The notes below the pieces were generated by a model, which was not told the DNA's origin, did not search any database, and saw nothing but the letters and a program-made list of their open reading frames with translations. A program made the position numbers and the translations under genes. From Deltaproteobacteria bacterium (GTDB taxonomy: Bacteria > Myxococcota > Kuafuiibacteriia > Kuafuiibacteriales > Kuafuiibacteriaceae), in NCBI GenBank assembly GCA_016703535.1, contig JADJBV010000001.1, positions 2,046,001 to 2,110,000 on the forward strand: a DNA stretch of 64,000 bases, read 5' to 3'. Below, piece by piece: positions 1 to 7,954 of this stretch. Within the stretch, counting starts at the first letter, position 1, and every line of letters starts with the position of its first letter.

Positions 1-1
1 C

Positions 2-34
2 GGCGACCTGGAGTTGGTGAGGCCTCGGGGCTGA
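2..34 (+). CDS. 3' end of an upstream coding region (partial)
   Basis: The window opens with an in-frame stretch reading GDLELVRPRG followed by TGA. It could be the last residues of a gene starting before the window. Ten residues cannot identify a family, and the reading frame is a guess. Bases 35-172 up to the ABC transporter hold nothing I can assign. Confidence 0.25.
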   Translation, partial: GDLELVRPRG

Positions 35-172
35 GCGAAGACCTGACGACAACCCTTAGTGTCCGTCTGCTCTCGAGAGTCCAGTCACCGCCGCGGTCTC
101 CTCATCCCGAGGCGCGGCCTGGGCGTTGATCCTGCCCAGCGGCGCCAGATGGGTTAACTTCCCGTCGCGCTG

Positions 173-892
173 ATGTTGGAGCTCTTGGACCTCAGCAAGC
201 GGTACGGCGAGGTCGTGTCCCTCGACCGGATCAACCTGGTGGTGCCGCCCGGTGAGGTCTACGGCTACGTGGGCCCCAACGGGGCCGGCAAAAGCACCAC
301 CGCCCGTATATTGAGTGGACTGCTCCGCCCCACCTCGGGGGAGGCCAAGATCGGCGGCCACAGCGTGGTCACCGACGTCTTGGCGGCGCGGCAGAAGCTC
401 GGCTACCTGCCCGAGTCGGGCGCGATCTTCGAAAAGCTCACGCCCCGGGAGTACCTGGGCAGCGTCGGCGAACTTTATCGCTTGGAGGCCAAGGCGATCG
501 GCCCCCGGATCGAAGAGCTGCTGGCGCTGTTTGTCCTTTCACCGCGGATCGACGAACGCATGGACACCTTCTCCAAAGGGATGAAGCAGAAGATCGCCTG
601 GTGCGCGGCCCTGCTGCACCAACCCGAGGTCCTTTTGCTGGACGAACCCTTGAACGGGCTCGACGCCGAGGCCGTGCGGGTGGTGAAGGATCTGCTGCGC
701 CGCTACGCCGCCGAAGGACGCACCGTCTTTTACACCTCGCACCTCCTCGACATCGTGGAGAAGGTTTGTGACCGGGTGGGTGTCCTTTATCGAGGCCGTC
801 TGATCGCCGAAGGCCGCCCCGCCGATCTTTGTGGTGAAGGCGAAAATCTGGAGGCCGCTTTGGTGCGGCGTTGGCGCGAAGAAGGCCCATGA
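173..892 (+). CDS. ABC transporter ATP-binding protein
   Basis: This 239-residue protein is the nucleotide-binding subunit of an ABC exporter (CcmA/DrrA-like family) and would hydrolyse ATP on the cytoplasmic face to drive the adjacent permease. Visible motifs in order are Walker A GPNGAGKST (near residue 38), a signature region with FSKGMKQK in place of LSGGQ, Walker B LLLDEP, and the switch His in TSH. The degenerate signature is common among exporters of this type. The ATG at 173 has no obvious Shine-Dalgarno sequence. The stop overlaps the permease start as ATGA, so the two are translationally coupled. The substrate cannot be read from the sequence. Confidence 0.9.
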   Translation: MLELLDLSKRYGEVVSLDRINLVVPPGEVYGYVGPNGAGKSTTARILSGLLRPTSGEAKIGGHSVVTDVLAARQKLGYLPESGAIFEKLTPREYLGSVGELYRLEAKAIGPRIEELLALFVLSPRIDERMDTFSKGMKQKIAWCAALLHQPEVLLLDEPLNGLDAEAVRVVKDLLRRYAAEGRTVFYTSHLLDIVEKVCDRVGVLYRGRLIAEGRPADLCGEGENLEAALVRRWREEGP

Positions 893-2442
893 AGCCCCTC
901 GACGACCGGCGGATCGATCGCCGCCAGGTGTCGGCCTTGTTGTTGCTCTACCGACGCCTGGGTTTTCGGGCGGCCCGAGACTCGGGCACGGGCAAGTCCA
1001 AGGGTGGTCCGCTGTTGATCATCCCGAGTTACCTCTTGTTCGGCGGGCTGTTGATCCCGACCTTGGAGGCCGCCGCCGAAGCGCGCACCGCCTTGATCAT
1101 GTTGGCGACCGCGGTGCTCGGCATGTCGGCCTTGACCTTGATCCCCGACGCCCTCGAGACCCAACAGGCCCGCATCGAGATCCTCTCCACCAAACCGGTC
1201 GGCGAACGGACCTTCGCCTTGGCCCAGGCCCTGACCAACCTGCGGAGCCTGGCGATCGTGGTGAGTTGCCTGCTGCTCCCGGGCTCTTGGTGGCTGAAGT
1301 CCACCATGGACGTGCCGATCCCGACCCTGTTGATCTTCGGCGTCCTCACGCTCTTTTGCGCCTTCGCGCTCCAGATCCTCTGGCTGTCGTTGCTCCTCGC
1401 CTTGGCGGCCCGCCTCTCTTACGAGCGGATCCGCACCGCCGCCCAAGCGATCTTGATGACCGTCCTGCTCACCAGCTGGTTGCCCGGGTTTGTCTTTCGC
1501 GCTTTGCGGGCCGACGACGACCTGGCCTCCTTCCGCGACGCGCCGTGGATCGAGGCCTTGCCGCCTTCGTGGGTGGTGGACGCCTACGGTCAAGGCAGCG
1601 GCCCCAACTTCTACGCCCCCCGGCTCGCCTTGGCCGCGTTGTTCATCGGCGCTTTGCTGCTGCGCCGCTACACCACCACCCGCCAACACCAACGCCGGCT
1701 CTTCGAGGTGATCCTCCAGCCCCCGGCCAAGACGGGCCGTCCCAGCCTGGAACTCCGGGTGTTGGGCCTTTTGGCGCGGCTGGGGCTGGCCAAGGGGCCG
1801 AGCCTCGGCGTGGCCCGACTGATCTTGTTGGCGATGGCCCGAGAAGATCACGCCCGACTCCGCCGCATGTCGCTGCGGGTCCTGATGTTGCTCAACGTGG
1901 GCGCGGCCTGGATGATGGGCCTGCCCTTGATGGCCGGCGTGCCGACCGGGACCTTGGCGGCGATGTTGCTCGCCACCGAACTCGATCTGATCAAGGACAG
2001 CCAACAAGCGGGCGCGGCCTGGATCCTCGAGGCCGCGCCGATCCACAAAGCCGAGATCAGCGCTGGGGCGAGGCTGTCCTTGTTGGTCAGCTTCTGGTCC
2101 TACTCGGGGCCCCTGTTGGTGTTGGGGGTCCTGCCGAGCCTTTCGCCGTGGATTGGCCTCGCTTGGCTGCTGGCCCTGTTCCTCTCGACCTACAACCTGC
2201 TCTCCTTGGCCTTGATCATCCGGGCGCCCCGGCCCTTGTCCCGGGAACCTCGGGGCGGCTTTCACTTGGCGACCCTGTTGGTCGCCTTCCTCTTCGGGAC
2301 CTTGGGGGGCCTGACCCAAGCGGCCTTCGACTTCGCGCCGCTGCCGGTCGTGGCGTTGTTGTTGTTGTTGGCCTTGCTGCTCCGGCACCGGGTCCGGGAT
2401 CGGGCGCAATTGCCGAAGAAACTTGCGCCTCAGGGGGCCTGA
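889..2442 (+). CDS. ABC transporter permease, multi-spanning
   Basis: A 517-residue hydrophobic protein with many predicted membrane segments: at least four in the first half (for example around PLLIIPSYLLFGGLLI and LTLFCAFALQILWLSLLLALAA) and more in the last third, ending in a Leu-rich helix. It pairs with the upstream ATPase as an ATP-driven exporter. ATG 889 was chosen because it overlaps the ATPase stop (ATGA); an in-frame TTG at 871 is the alternative. A run of CTG/TTG leucine codons near 2350-2390 gives a GTTGTTG repeat, which is coding and not a separate element. Its last 13 bases overlap convergently with the end of the minus-strand lipoprotein gene. Confidence 0.8.
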   Translation: MKPLDDRRIDRRQVSALLLLYRRLGFRAARDSGTGKSKGGPLLIIPSYLLFGGLLIPTLEAAAEARTALIMLATAVLGMSALTLIPDALETQQARIEILSTKPVGERTFALAQALTNLRSLAIVVSCLLLPGSWWLKSTMDVPIPTLLIFGVLTLFCAFALQILWLSLLLALAARLSYERIRTAAQAILMTVLLTSWLPGFVFRALRADDDLASFRDAPWIEALPPSWVVDAYGQGSGPNFYAPRLALAALFIGALLLRRYTTTRQHQRRLFEVILQPPAKTGRPSLELRVLGLLARLGLAKGPSLGVARLILLAMAREDHARLRRMSLRVLMLLNVGAAWMMGLPLMAGVPTGTLAAMLLATELDLIKDSQQAGAAWILEAAPIHKAEISAGARLSLLVSFWSYSGPLLVLGVLPSLSPWIGLAWLLALFLSTYNLLSLALIIRAPRPLSREPRGGFHLATLLVAFLFGTLGGLTQAAFDFAPLPVVALLLLLALLLRHRVRDRAQLPKKLAPQGA

Positions 2443-3190
2443 GTCCCCACGAACTTGATCGGCAAGCTCCGCACCTGCCCCGCCTTCTCGAGCCCGACGG
2501 TCGTCAAGCCGGCCTGACGCCCGCACAACGACAGCTCGCTGGCCCGCTCGTCGATGGCGTTCAGGAAAAAATATGGGAAGAGCCAAAAGCAGAAGCCCGC
2601 GACCGCTGGGTCCCGCAACGTCAAGCGATGGGGGCTCCGATCGTCGCGGATGAGGCCCCCTTGGGTGCCCACCGTACGCACCTGCACTTTGTAGAGGCGC
2701 CCGGCCTGGAGCTGGTTTGCATCGGCGCGTTCGCCGAAGATCAAATCCCCCTCAAAGAACTCCAACCGGTAGTCCGCCGCCTGATCGACCGTGGCCAAGC
2801 CCTCGAACACCACGTCCCCTTGTTGTCGGGCCACCACCTCGACCTCCCCCTCCCCCGAAGCCCGCCAACGGAAGCTCGACTGTTGGGTCTGATCGAGAGG
2901 ACACGCGGTGGTCGAAGTGGCGCAGCCGCCCACGCCGCAACAACGAAGCGCCAGCGGATCGATCAGCTGCCCGGGACCGTCGAGCTCGATCTCTAGGTCG
3001 GGGGCACCCGCGACCATCCAAGGCTCGGCGCCCAACAACACCACCCCGTCCTCGAGGTCGCAGGCCCTGGGCACTCCGCCGAGCGATCCCCCCCGGGTGG
3101 AGGCAACGACCGTTCGGGGGCAAAAAAGCCGACGGGGACGGTGGGCCCCTGGGCGCAGCCCGCCAACAGCACCGCCCACCCGATCCGCAC
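2430..3190 (-). pseudogene. Frameshifted lipoprotein gene (unknown family)
   Basis: Two minus-strand frames together make one sensible protein. A GTG start at 3190 gives a short signal peptide with lipobox LLAGC and continues to about 3090. The rest, from ACDLEDGVVLLG to FVGTQAP, lies in a different frame ending at 2430. They meet at seven C on the plus strand (3088-3094 or so), read as G7 on the coding strand; one extra G would join them. The body has paired cysteines (CCGVGGC, later ACPL) and a hydrophobic FCFWLFPYFFLNAI segment. I cannot name the family. The break could be a homopolymer sequencing error, a slippage site or true inactivation. It lies between convergent and divergent neighbours and would be transcribed alone. 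Confidence 0.5.
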
Positions 3191-3240
3191 CTGGACACCG
3201 TACCGACCCGCTGGTCGTTTCGGCAAGGGACCGGCCCCAA

Positions 3241-3269
3241 TTGACGCCGATCCCGTTAAAAAGTAGATG
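3241..3269 (+). promoter_or_regulatory. Probable sigma-70-type promoter of parC-parE
   Basis: TTGACG at 3241-3246, a 17-base spacer, then TAGATG at 3264-3269. The ATG of parC follows 11 bases later with no Shine-Dalgarno sequence, so the leader would be only a few bases. The -35 matches 5 of 6 consensus bases; the -10 is weak. Confidence 0.45.
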
Positions 3270-3280
3270 CCCCTGAACAA

Positions 3281-5608
3281 ATGAGTGGAGAGATCGGCGA
3301 GGTTGCCCTCAGCGTCGAGGCCCAGCGCCTCTACATGAACTACGCCCTGTCGGTGATCTCGGCCCGGGCCCTCCCCGACGTCCGGGATGGCCTGAAGCCC
3401 GTGCAGCGGCGGATCTTGTTCACCATGCACCAGGAGCTGCGGGTCGGGCCCGACAGCAAGCCCGTGAAATGCGCCAGGATCGTCGGCGACGTGATCGGCA
3501 AGTACCACCCCCACGGCGACGTGGCGGTGTACGACGCCCTGGTCCGCCTGGCCCAGTCCTGGGTCCTGAGAAACCCTCTAATCCAGGGTCAGGGCAACTT
3601 CGGCTCCATCGACGGCGACGGCGCGGCCGCCTACCGGTACACCGAGGCCCGGCTCGAGGCCTTGGCGATGGAGCTTTTGGTCGAGCTCCCGAAAAAGACC
3701 GTCAACTACCGCCCCAACTTCGACGGCACCCGCAGCGAGCCGGTGGTGTTGCCGGCCCGCTTCCCTAACCTGTTGGTCAACGGCTCCCAAGGGATCGCGG
3801 TCGGCATGGCCACCAGCATCCCGCCCCACAACCTGGGAGAGGTCATCGACGCCTGCGAAGCCTTGATCGACGACGAAAACATCAGCGTCGCCAAGTTGCT
3901 CCAGAAGATGAAGGGGCCCGACTTCCCGACCGGCGGCGAGCTGCTCTCGACCCGGGCCGAGCTGAAGGAGGTCTACGAAACCGGCCAAGGCACCCTCAAG
4001 CTCCGGGGCGAGTGGAAGATCGAGGAGAAGAAGGGCCAAGAGAAGATCGTCATCGTCGGCATGCCCTACGGCGTCGAGAAGTCGGGGCTGATCGAGAAGA
4101 TCGCCGAGGTGATCCTCAGCAAGAAGTTGCCCGGCCTGATCGACGTTCGGGACGAGTCCACCGACGAGATCCGGGTGGTGCTGGAGACCAAAAAGGACAC
4201 CAACCTGGATCTGGTGTTGGCCTACCTGCAGAAGCACACGCCGCTCCTCACCAACGTCTCGGTCAACCTGACCTGCCTGGTGCCGTCGCCCGAAAATCCC
4301 GAGATCCCGGTGCCCCAGCGTTTGGATCTGAAGTCGATCCTTCGCTACTTCCTCGACTTCCGCTACGAGGTCATCAGGCGGCGGCTCGAGCATGAGCTCG
4401 ACGAGCTGACCCGGCGCCTCCACATCCTCCAGGGCTTCGAGAAGGTCTTCGACGCCCTCGACGAGATCATCAAGATCATCCGGAAGAGCGACGGCAAAGC
4501 CGACGCCGCCGAGAAGATCATGAAGCGCTTCGGCATCGACGAAGAGCAGACCGACGCGATCCTGGAGTTGAAGCTCTACCGCTTGGCCAAGCTGGAGATC
4601 CTGATCATCCAAAAAGAGGCCGAGGAGAAGCGGAACGCGGCCCGGGCCATCGGCTCCACCTTGCGCACCAAGGCCAAGGTCTGGAAGTTGGTCAAGGACG
4701 AACTCCTGGAGCTAAAGAAGGACTTCGCCGACAAACGGCGCACCAAGATCGTCACCGCCGAACAAGAGACCGAGTTCACCGCCGAAGACTTCATCGTCGA
4801 CGAAGACGCCCTGGTGATCGTCACCGAAAACGGCTGGGTGAAGCGCCAAGGCACGGTCAAAGATCTCTCGGCGACCCGGATCAAAGAGGGCGATCGGGTC
4901 TTGGCCTGCGTCGCCGGCTCGACCCGATCGACCGTGGCCTTCTTCAGCAGCAAAGGCCACGCCTACGTCTGCCGCATCGCCGATCTGCCGGCCTCCACCG
5001 GCTACGGCGATCCGATCCAGAAGTTGTTCAAGTTCGACGACGGCGAGGGGGTGGTCGGGGCGGTCAGCTTCGATCCGCGCCTGTTGGCCATGCCCGAAGA
5101 GGAGAAGACCTTGCGGGACGGCTCCCCCGGCGGGCCTTATGGCCTGGCGGTCACCAAAGGCGGTTTGGCCCTGCGTTTCCCGCTGTTCCCCCACAAAGAG
5201 GTCTCGACCCGGGCCGGGCGCAAGTTCGCCAAGCTCAACGAGGGCGACGCGGTCCTGACCTGCTTTGCCGTCGAACAAAACGACAAGGGCTTCGTCATCG
5301 CCGCCACCACCGATGGCCACGGCATCGCGGTCCCGGTCGCGGAGATCGCGCTGTTGTCGGGCGCCGGCAAGGGCACCATGTTGATCAAGGTCGAGGACTC
5401 TGCGGTGTTGGCCGCCAAACGAGCGCCCTCCCCTCGGACCGAACCTTTGGTGGTCCGCACCGAAAGCGGAAAAAAGTTCGAGCTCTTCGCGGAGAGCCTC
5501 GAGGGCCCGCGGGGCGGCCGGGGCAAGGCCCTGGTGAAACGTTCCACCTTCGCCAGCGTCGAGCACGAGTTGCCCGAGGTGCCGGCCCTGACCCCGAACG
5601 GAGGCTGA
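3281..5608 (+). CDS. parC: DNA topoisomerase IV subunit A (ParC-type)
   Basis: A 775-residue type IIA topoisomerase A subunit: it cleaves and religates DNA through a catalytic tyrosine and, with the B subunit, decatenates or relaxes DNA. The N-terminal breakage-reunion domain has MNYALSVISARALPDVRDGLKPVQRR and the active-site region AYRYTEARL (Tyr near residue 120). The last 250 residues form a beta-pinwheel-like C-terminal domain. The first blade reads TENGWVKRQG and lacks the GyrA box QRRGGRG, which favours ParC over GyrA; a degenerate GPRGGRGK occurs only near the C-terminus. Length fits ParC (about 750) better than GyrA (about 850 or more). It is followed one base later by the B subunit. 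A GyrA identity is the main alternative. Confidence 0.78.
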   Translation: MSGEIGEVALSVEAQRLYMNYALSVISARALPDVRDGLKPVQRRILFTMHQELRVGPDSKPVKCARIVGDVIGKYHPHGDVAVYDALVRLAQSWVLRNPLIQGQGNFGSIDGDGAAAYRYTEARLEALAMELLVELPKKTVNYRPNFDGTRSEPVVLPARFPNLLVNGSQGIAVGMATSIPPHNLGEVIDACEALIDDENISVAKLLQKMKGPDFPTGGELLSTRAELKEVYETGQGTLKLRGEWKIEEKKGQEKIVIVGMPYGVEKSGLIEKIAEVILSKKLPGLIDVRDESTDEIRVVLETKKDTNLDLVLAYLQKHTPLLTNVSVNLTCLVPSPENPEIPVPQRLDLKSILRYFLDFRYEVIRRRLEHELDELTRRLHILQGFEKVFDALDEIIKIIRKSDGKADAAEKIMKRFGIDEEQTDAILELKLYRLAKLEILIIQKEAEEKRNAARAIGSTLRTKAKVWKLVKDELLELKKDFADKRRTKIVTAEQETEFTAEDFIVDEDALVIVTENGWVKRQGTVKDLSATRIKEGDRVLACVAGSTRSTVAFFSSKGHAYVCRIADLPASTGYGDPIQKLFKFDDGEGVVGAVSFDPRLLAMPEEEKTLRDGSPGGPYGLAVTKGGLALRFPLFPHKEVSTRAGRKFAKLNEGDAVLTCFAVEQNDKGFVIAATTDGHGIAVPVAEIALLSGAGKGTMLIKVEDSAVLAAKRAPSPRTEPLVVRTESGKKFELFAESLEGPRGGRGKALVKRSTFASVEHELPEVPALTPNGG

Positions 5609-5609
5609 G

Positions 5610-7526
5610 ATGGCGACCAAAAAGAAGAGCTACGACGCCGACGACATTCAAGTCCTGGAGGGCCTCGAGCCGGTGCGGATGCGCCCCGGCATGTACATCG
5701 GCGGCACCGACAGCCACGGCTACCATCACCTCCTGAGGGAGATCTTGGACAACGCCGTCGACGAGGTGATCAACGGCCACGCCAGCACCATCAGCGTGGT
5801 CCTCGACGAGGACTACCGGGGCGTCTCCATCGAGGACAACGGCCGGGGCATCCCGGTCGCCAAGATGAAGAAGTTCAACAAGCCGGCGGTCGAGGTGATC
5901 CTCTCGACCCTCCACTCGGGCGGCAAGTTCGGCGGCGACAGCTACGAGGTCTCGGGTGGCCTCCACGGCGTGGGCTCGTCGGTGGTCAACGCCCTCTCGG
6001 AAGAGATGACGGTGTGGATCAAGCGGGACGGCTACGAGTGGACCCAGGACTATGCCCGGGGCAAGCCGGCCACCAAGCTGAAGAAGCTCTCCAGCACCAA
6101 ACAGACGGGCACCAAGGTCCACTTTCGGCCGGATCCTTCGGTGTTCAACATGCAGATCCGCTTCGACGCCAAGAAGGTGAAGGAGCTCCTCGACGCCAAG
6201 GCCTACCTACACCCCCAGGTCACGATCCACTACCAAGACCCGCGCGGGAATGAAGAGATCACCTTCCACCACGAAGGGGGCCTCAAAGAGTTCCTGCCGC
6301 GGTTGGTGGAGGAGTCGAAGGTCAACCTGATCCACAAAGATCCCTTCGTGCTCGAAAAAGAGGAGTACCCGCGCACCCAGCTGATCTTGGCCTGGACCGA
6401 CGGCACCGCCGAAAACGTCCAGAGCTACGCCAACGGCGTGCGCACCTCGGACGGCGGCACCCACGAGGCCGGGCTGAAGCAAGCGGTGGTCAAAGCCGTG
6501 CGCAGCTACATGCAGGCCAAGGGCCGCAACCCCAAGGGCATCACCCTCAGCGCCGAAGACATCCGAGAGGGCATGATCGCGGTCCTCTCCACGTACATCA
6601 AAGAGCCCCAGTTCCAGGGCCAGACCAAAGGCCGCCTCAACAACCCCGAGGCCCAGGCGATGATCGAGAACCTGGTGCGGCCGGGCCTCGAGCAGTGGCT
6701 GCTCAACAACGGCAGCATCGCCGACGGCATCTGCGATCGGGTCGAGCTGGCGGCCCGGGCGAGGGAAGCCTCCCGGGTGGCGGCCACCGCGGTGAACCGC
6801 AAGGGCGCGGTCAGCCACCGCCTCAACCTGCCCGGCAAGTTGGCCGACTGCGCCTCGACCGATCCCCGGGAGTCGGAGTTGTTCATCGTCGAAGGTGACT
6901 CGGCCGGTGGTTCGGCCAAGACCGGCCGCGACCGAAAGACCCAGGCCATCTTGCCCCTCAAGGGCAAGGTGCTGAACACCATGCAGGCCTCACTGGCGAA
7001 GGTGCTGGAGAACAAAGAGATCTCCAACATCGTCACCGCCATCGGCTGTGGCATCGGGCCCAAGTTGGATCTGGAGAAGTTGCGCTACGACAAGATCTTC
7101 TTGTTGATGGACGCCGACTCGGACGGCAACCACATCGCGACCTTGCTCCTGACCTTCTTCGTCAAGCACATGCCCGACCTGGTGAAGGAAGGGCACGTTT
7201 ACCTCTCGGTGCCGCCGCTCTTTCGGATCGACTCCTCGAAGGAGACCTTCTGGGCCCGGGACGAGCAGGAGCGGGATCAGATCGTGGCCAAACTCCCAAA
7301 GAACGCCAAATACGAGCTGTCGCGCTTCAAGGGCCTCGGCGAAATGAACGCCGAAGATCTGAAGCGCACCACCTTGGACAAAAGCAAGCGGAGAGCGTTG
7401 CGGGTGCGGCTCGATCCCGACACCGACGACACCATCAACGCCCTGATGGGCAAAGATCCGGCGCCGCGGTTTCAGTTCATCATGGAGCGGGCCAAAGAGA
7501 CCAAGGCCGAAGAGCTCGACCTCTAG
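5610..7526 (+). CDS. parE: DNA topoisomerase IV subunit B (ParE-type)
   Basis: A 638-residue ATPase subunit of a type IIA topoisomerase, partner of the gene just upstream (one-base gap, SD-like GGAGG before the ATG). Visible elements are the GHKL ATP site (EILDNAVDE, then DNGRGIP and LHGVGSSVVNALS), QTKGRLNN in the transducer, and the TOPRIM motifs EGDSAGGSAK and DADSDGNH. It ends with the LKRTTLDKSKRR-type tail region. The length, the lack of the large GyrB insertion and pairing with a ParC-type A subunit point to ParE. GyrB from lineages with short GyrB is the alternative. Start chosen at the ATG directly following the parC stop. Confidence 0.78.
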   Translation: MATKKKSYDADDIQVLEGLEPVRMRPGMYIGGTDSHGYHHLLREILDNAVDEVINGHASTISVVLDEDYRGVSIEDNGRGIPVAKMKKFNKPAVEVILSTLHSGGKFGGDSYEVSGGLHGVGSSVVNALSEEMTVWIKRDGYEWTQDYARGKPATKLKKLSSTKQTGTKVHFRPDPSVFNMQIRFDAKKVKELLDAKAYLHPQVTIHYQDPRGNEEITFHHEGGLKEFLPRLVEESKVNLIHKDPFVLEKEEYPRTQLILAWTDGTAENVQSYANGVRTSDGGTHEAGLKQAVVKAVRSYMQAKGRNPKGITLSAEDIREGMIAVLSTYIKEPQFQGQTKGRLNNPEAQAMIENLVRPGLEQWLLNNGSIADGICDRVELAARAREASRVAATAVNRKGAVSHRLNLPGKLADCASTDPRESELFIVEGDSAGGSAKTGRDRKTQAILPLKGKVLNTMQASLAKVLENKEISNIVTAIGCGIGPKLDLEKLRYDKIFLLMDADSDGNHIATLLLTFFVKHMPDLVKEGHVYLSVPPLFRIDSSKETFWARDEQERDQIVAKLPKNAKYELSRFKGLGEMNAEDLKRTTLDKSKRRALRVRLDPDTDDTINALMGKDPAPRFQFIMERAKETKAEELDL

Positions 7527-7535
7527 GAACGCGCT

Positions 7536-7859
7536 TCAGCGGAGCGCCATCAACAGCAACGAGCGCGAATACGGCGCCCGCAAGGCCGCCGAAACCTGCG
7601 GGGCCCCACACTCCAAGGCGGCCCGCTGGGCGGCGTCGACCAGGCCCAAGGCGTCCAGCTCGGCCTGCCGCAGCTCCAGCTGCACCCGGCCCTGGGTGAT
7701 GACCCGATCGAGCTCTTCCGCCGAAGGCGGCGCGTCGAGGGAGGCGGCCCACATCACCAACAGGCTCTGGGCCCGCTGACCGGCCGGCGGCAAGGTGGCG
7801 GCCAGGCGCTCTCGAACCTGAGTCAGGCTAGGGCCAAGCTCGACCACCGCTGCGTTCAT
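7536..7859 (-). CDS. Hypothetical protein, helical, 107 aa
   Basis: A short minus-strand frame convergent with parE. The product is mostly alpha-helical by composition (Ala/Leu/Gln/Arg-rich, MNAAVVELGPSLTQVRERL onward) with no recognised motif and no signal peptide. ATG 7859 was chosen; a TTG 72 bases upstream is possible. No clear Shine-Dalgarno sequence. Because high-GC DNA keeps frames open by chance, this is only a tentative gene. Confidence 0.4.
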   Translation of the reverse strand: MNAAVVELGPSLTQVRERLAATLPPAGQRAQSLLVMWAASLDAPPSAEELDRVITQGRVQLELRQAELDALGLVDAAQRAALECGAPQVSAALRAPYSRSLLLMALR

Positions 7860-7954
7860 GGGCAGGTCATCGGCCGCCGCCGCCGTTCGTTGCGCCTTTG
7901 TCGGGTCCGGCCGGGCGATCGGGGGCCCCAAACGTGCGCCGGGTCACCTTCGGG

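Noticed and set aside
56..361. Short minus-strand frame overlapping the start of the ABC ATPase
   Set aside because: It overlaps the Walker A coding region and has no protein-like features.
2350..2390. GTTGTTGTTG microsatellite-like run
   Set aside because: It encodes leucines of the last permease helix in frame.
787..2586. Long minus-strand open frame opposite the ABC permease
   Set aside because: Gln/Gly/Arg-rich composition and exact opposition to a good membrane protein mark it as a high-GC shadow frame.
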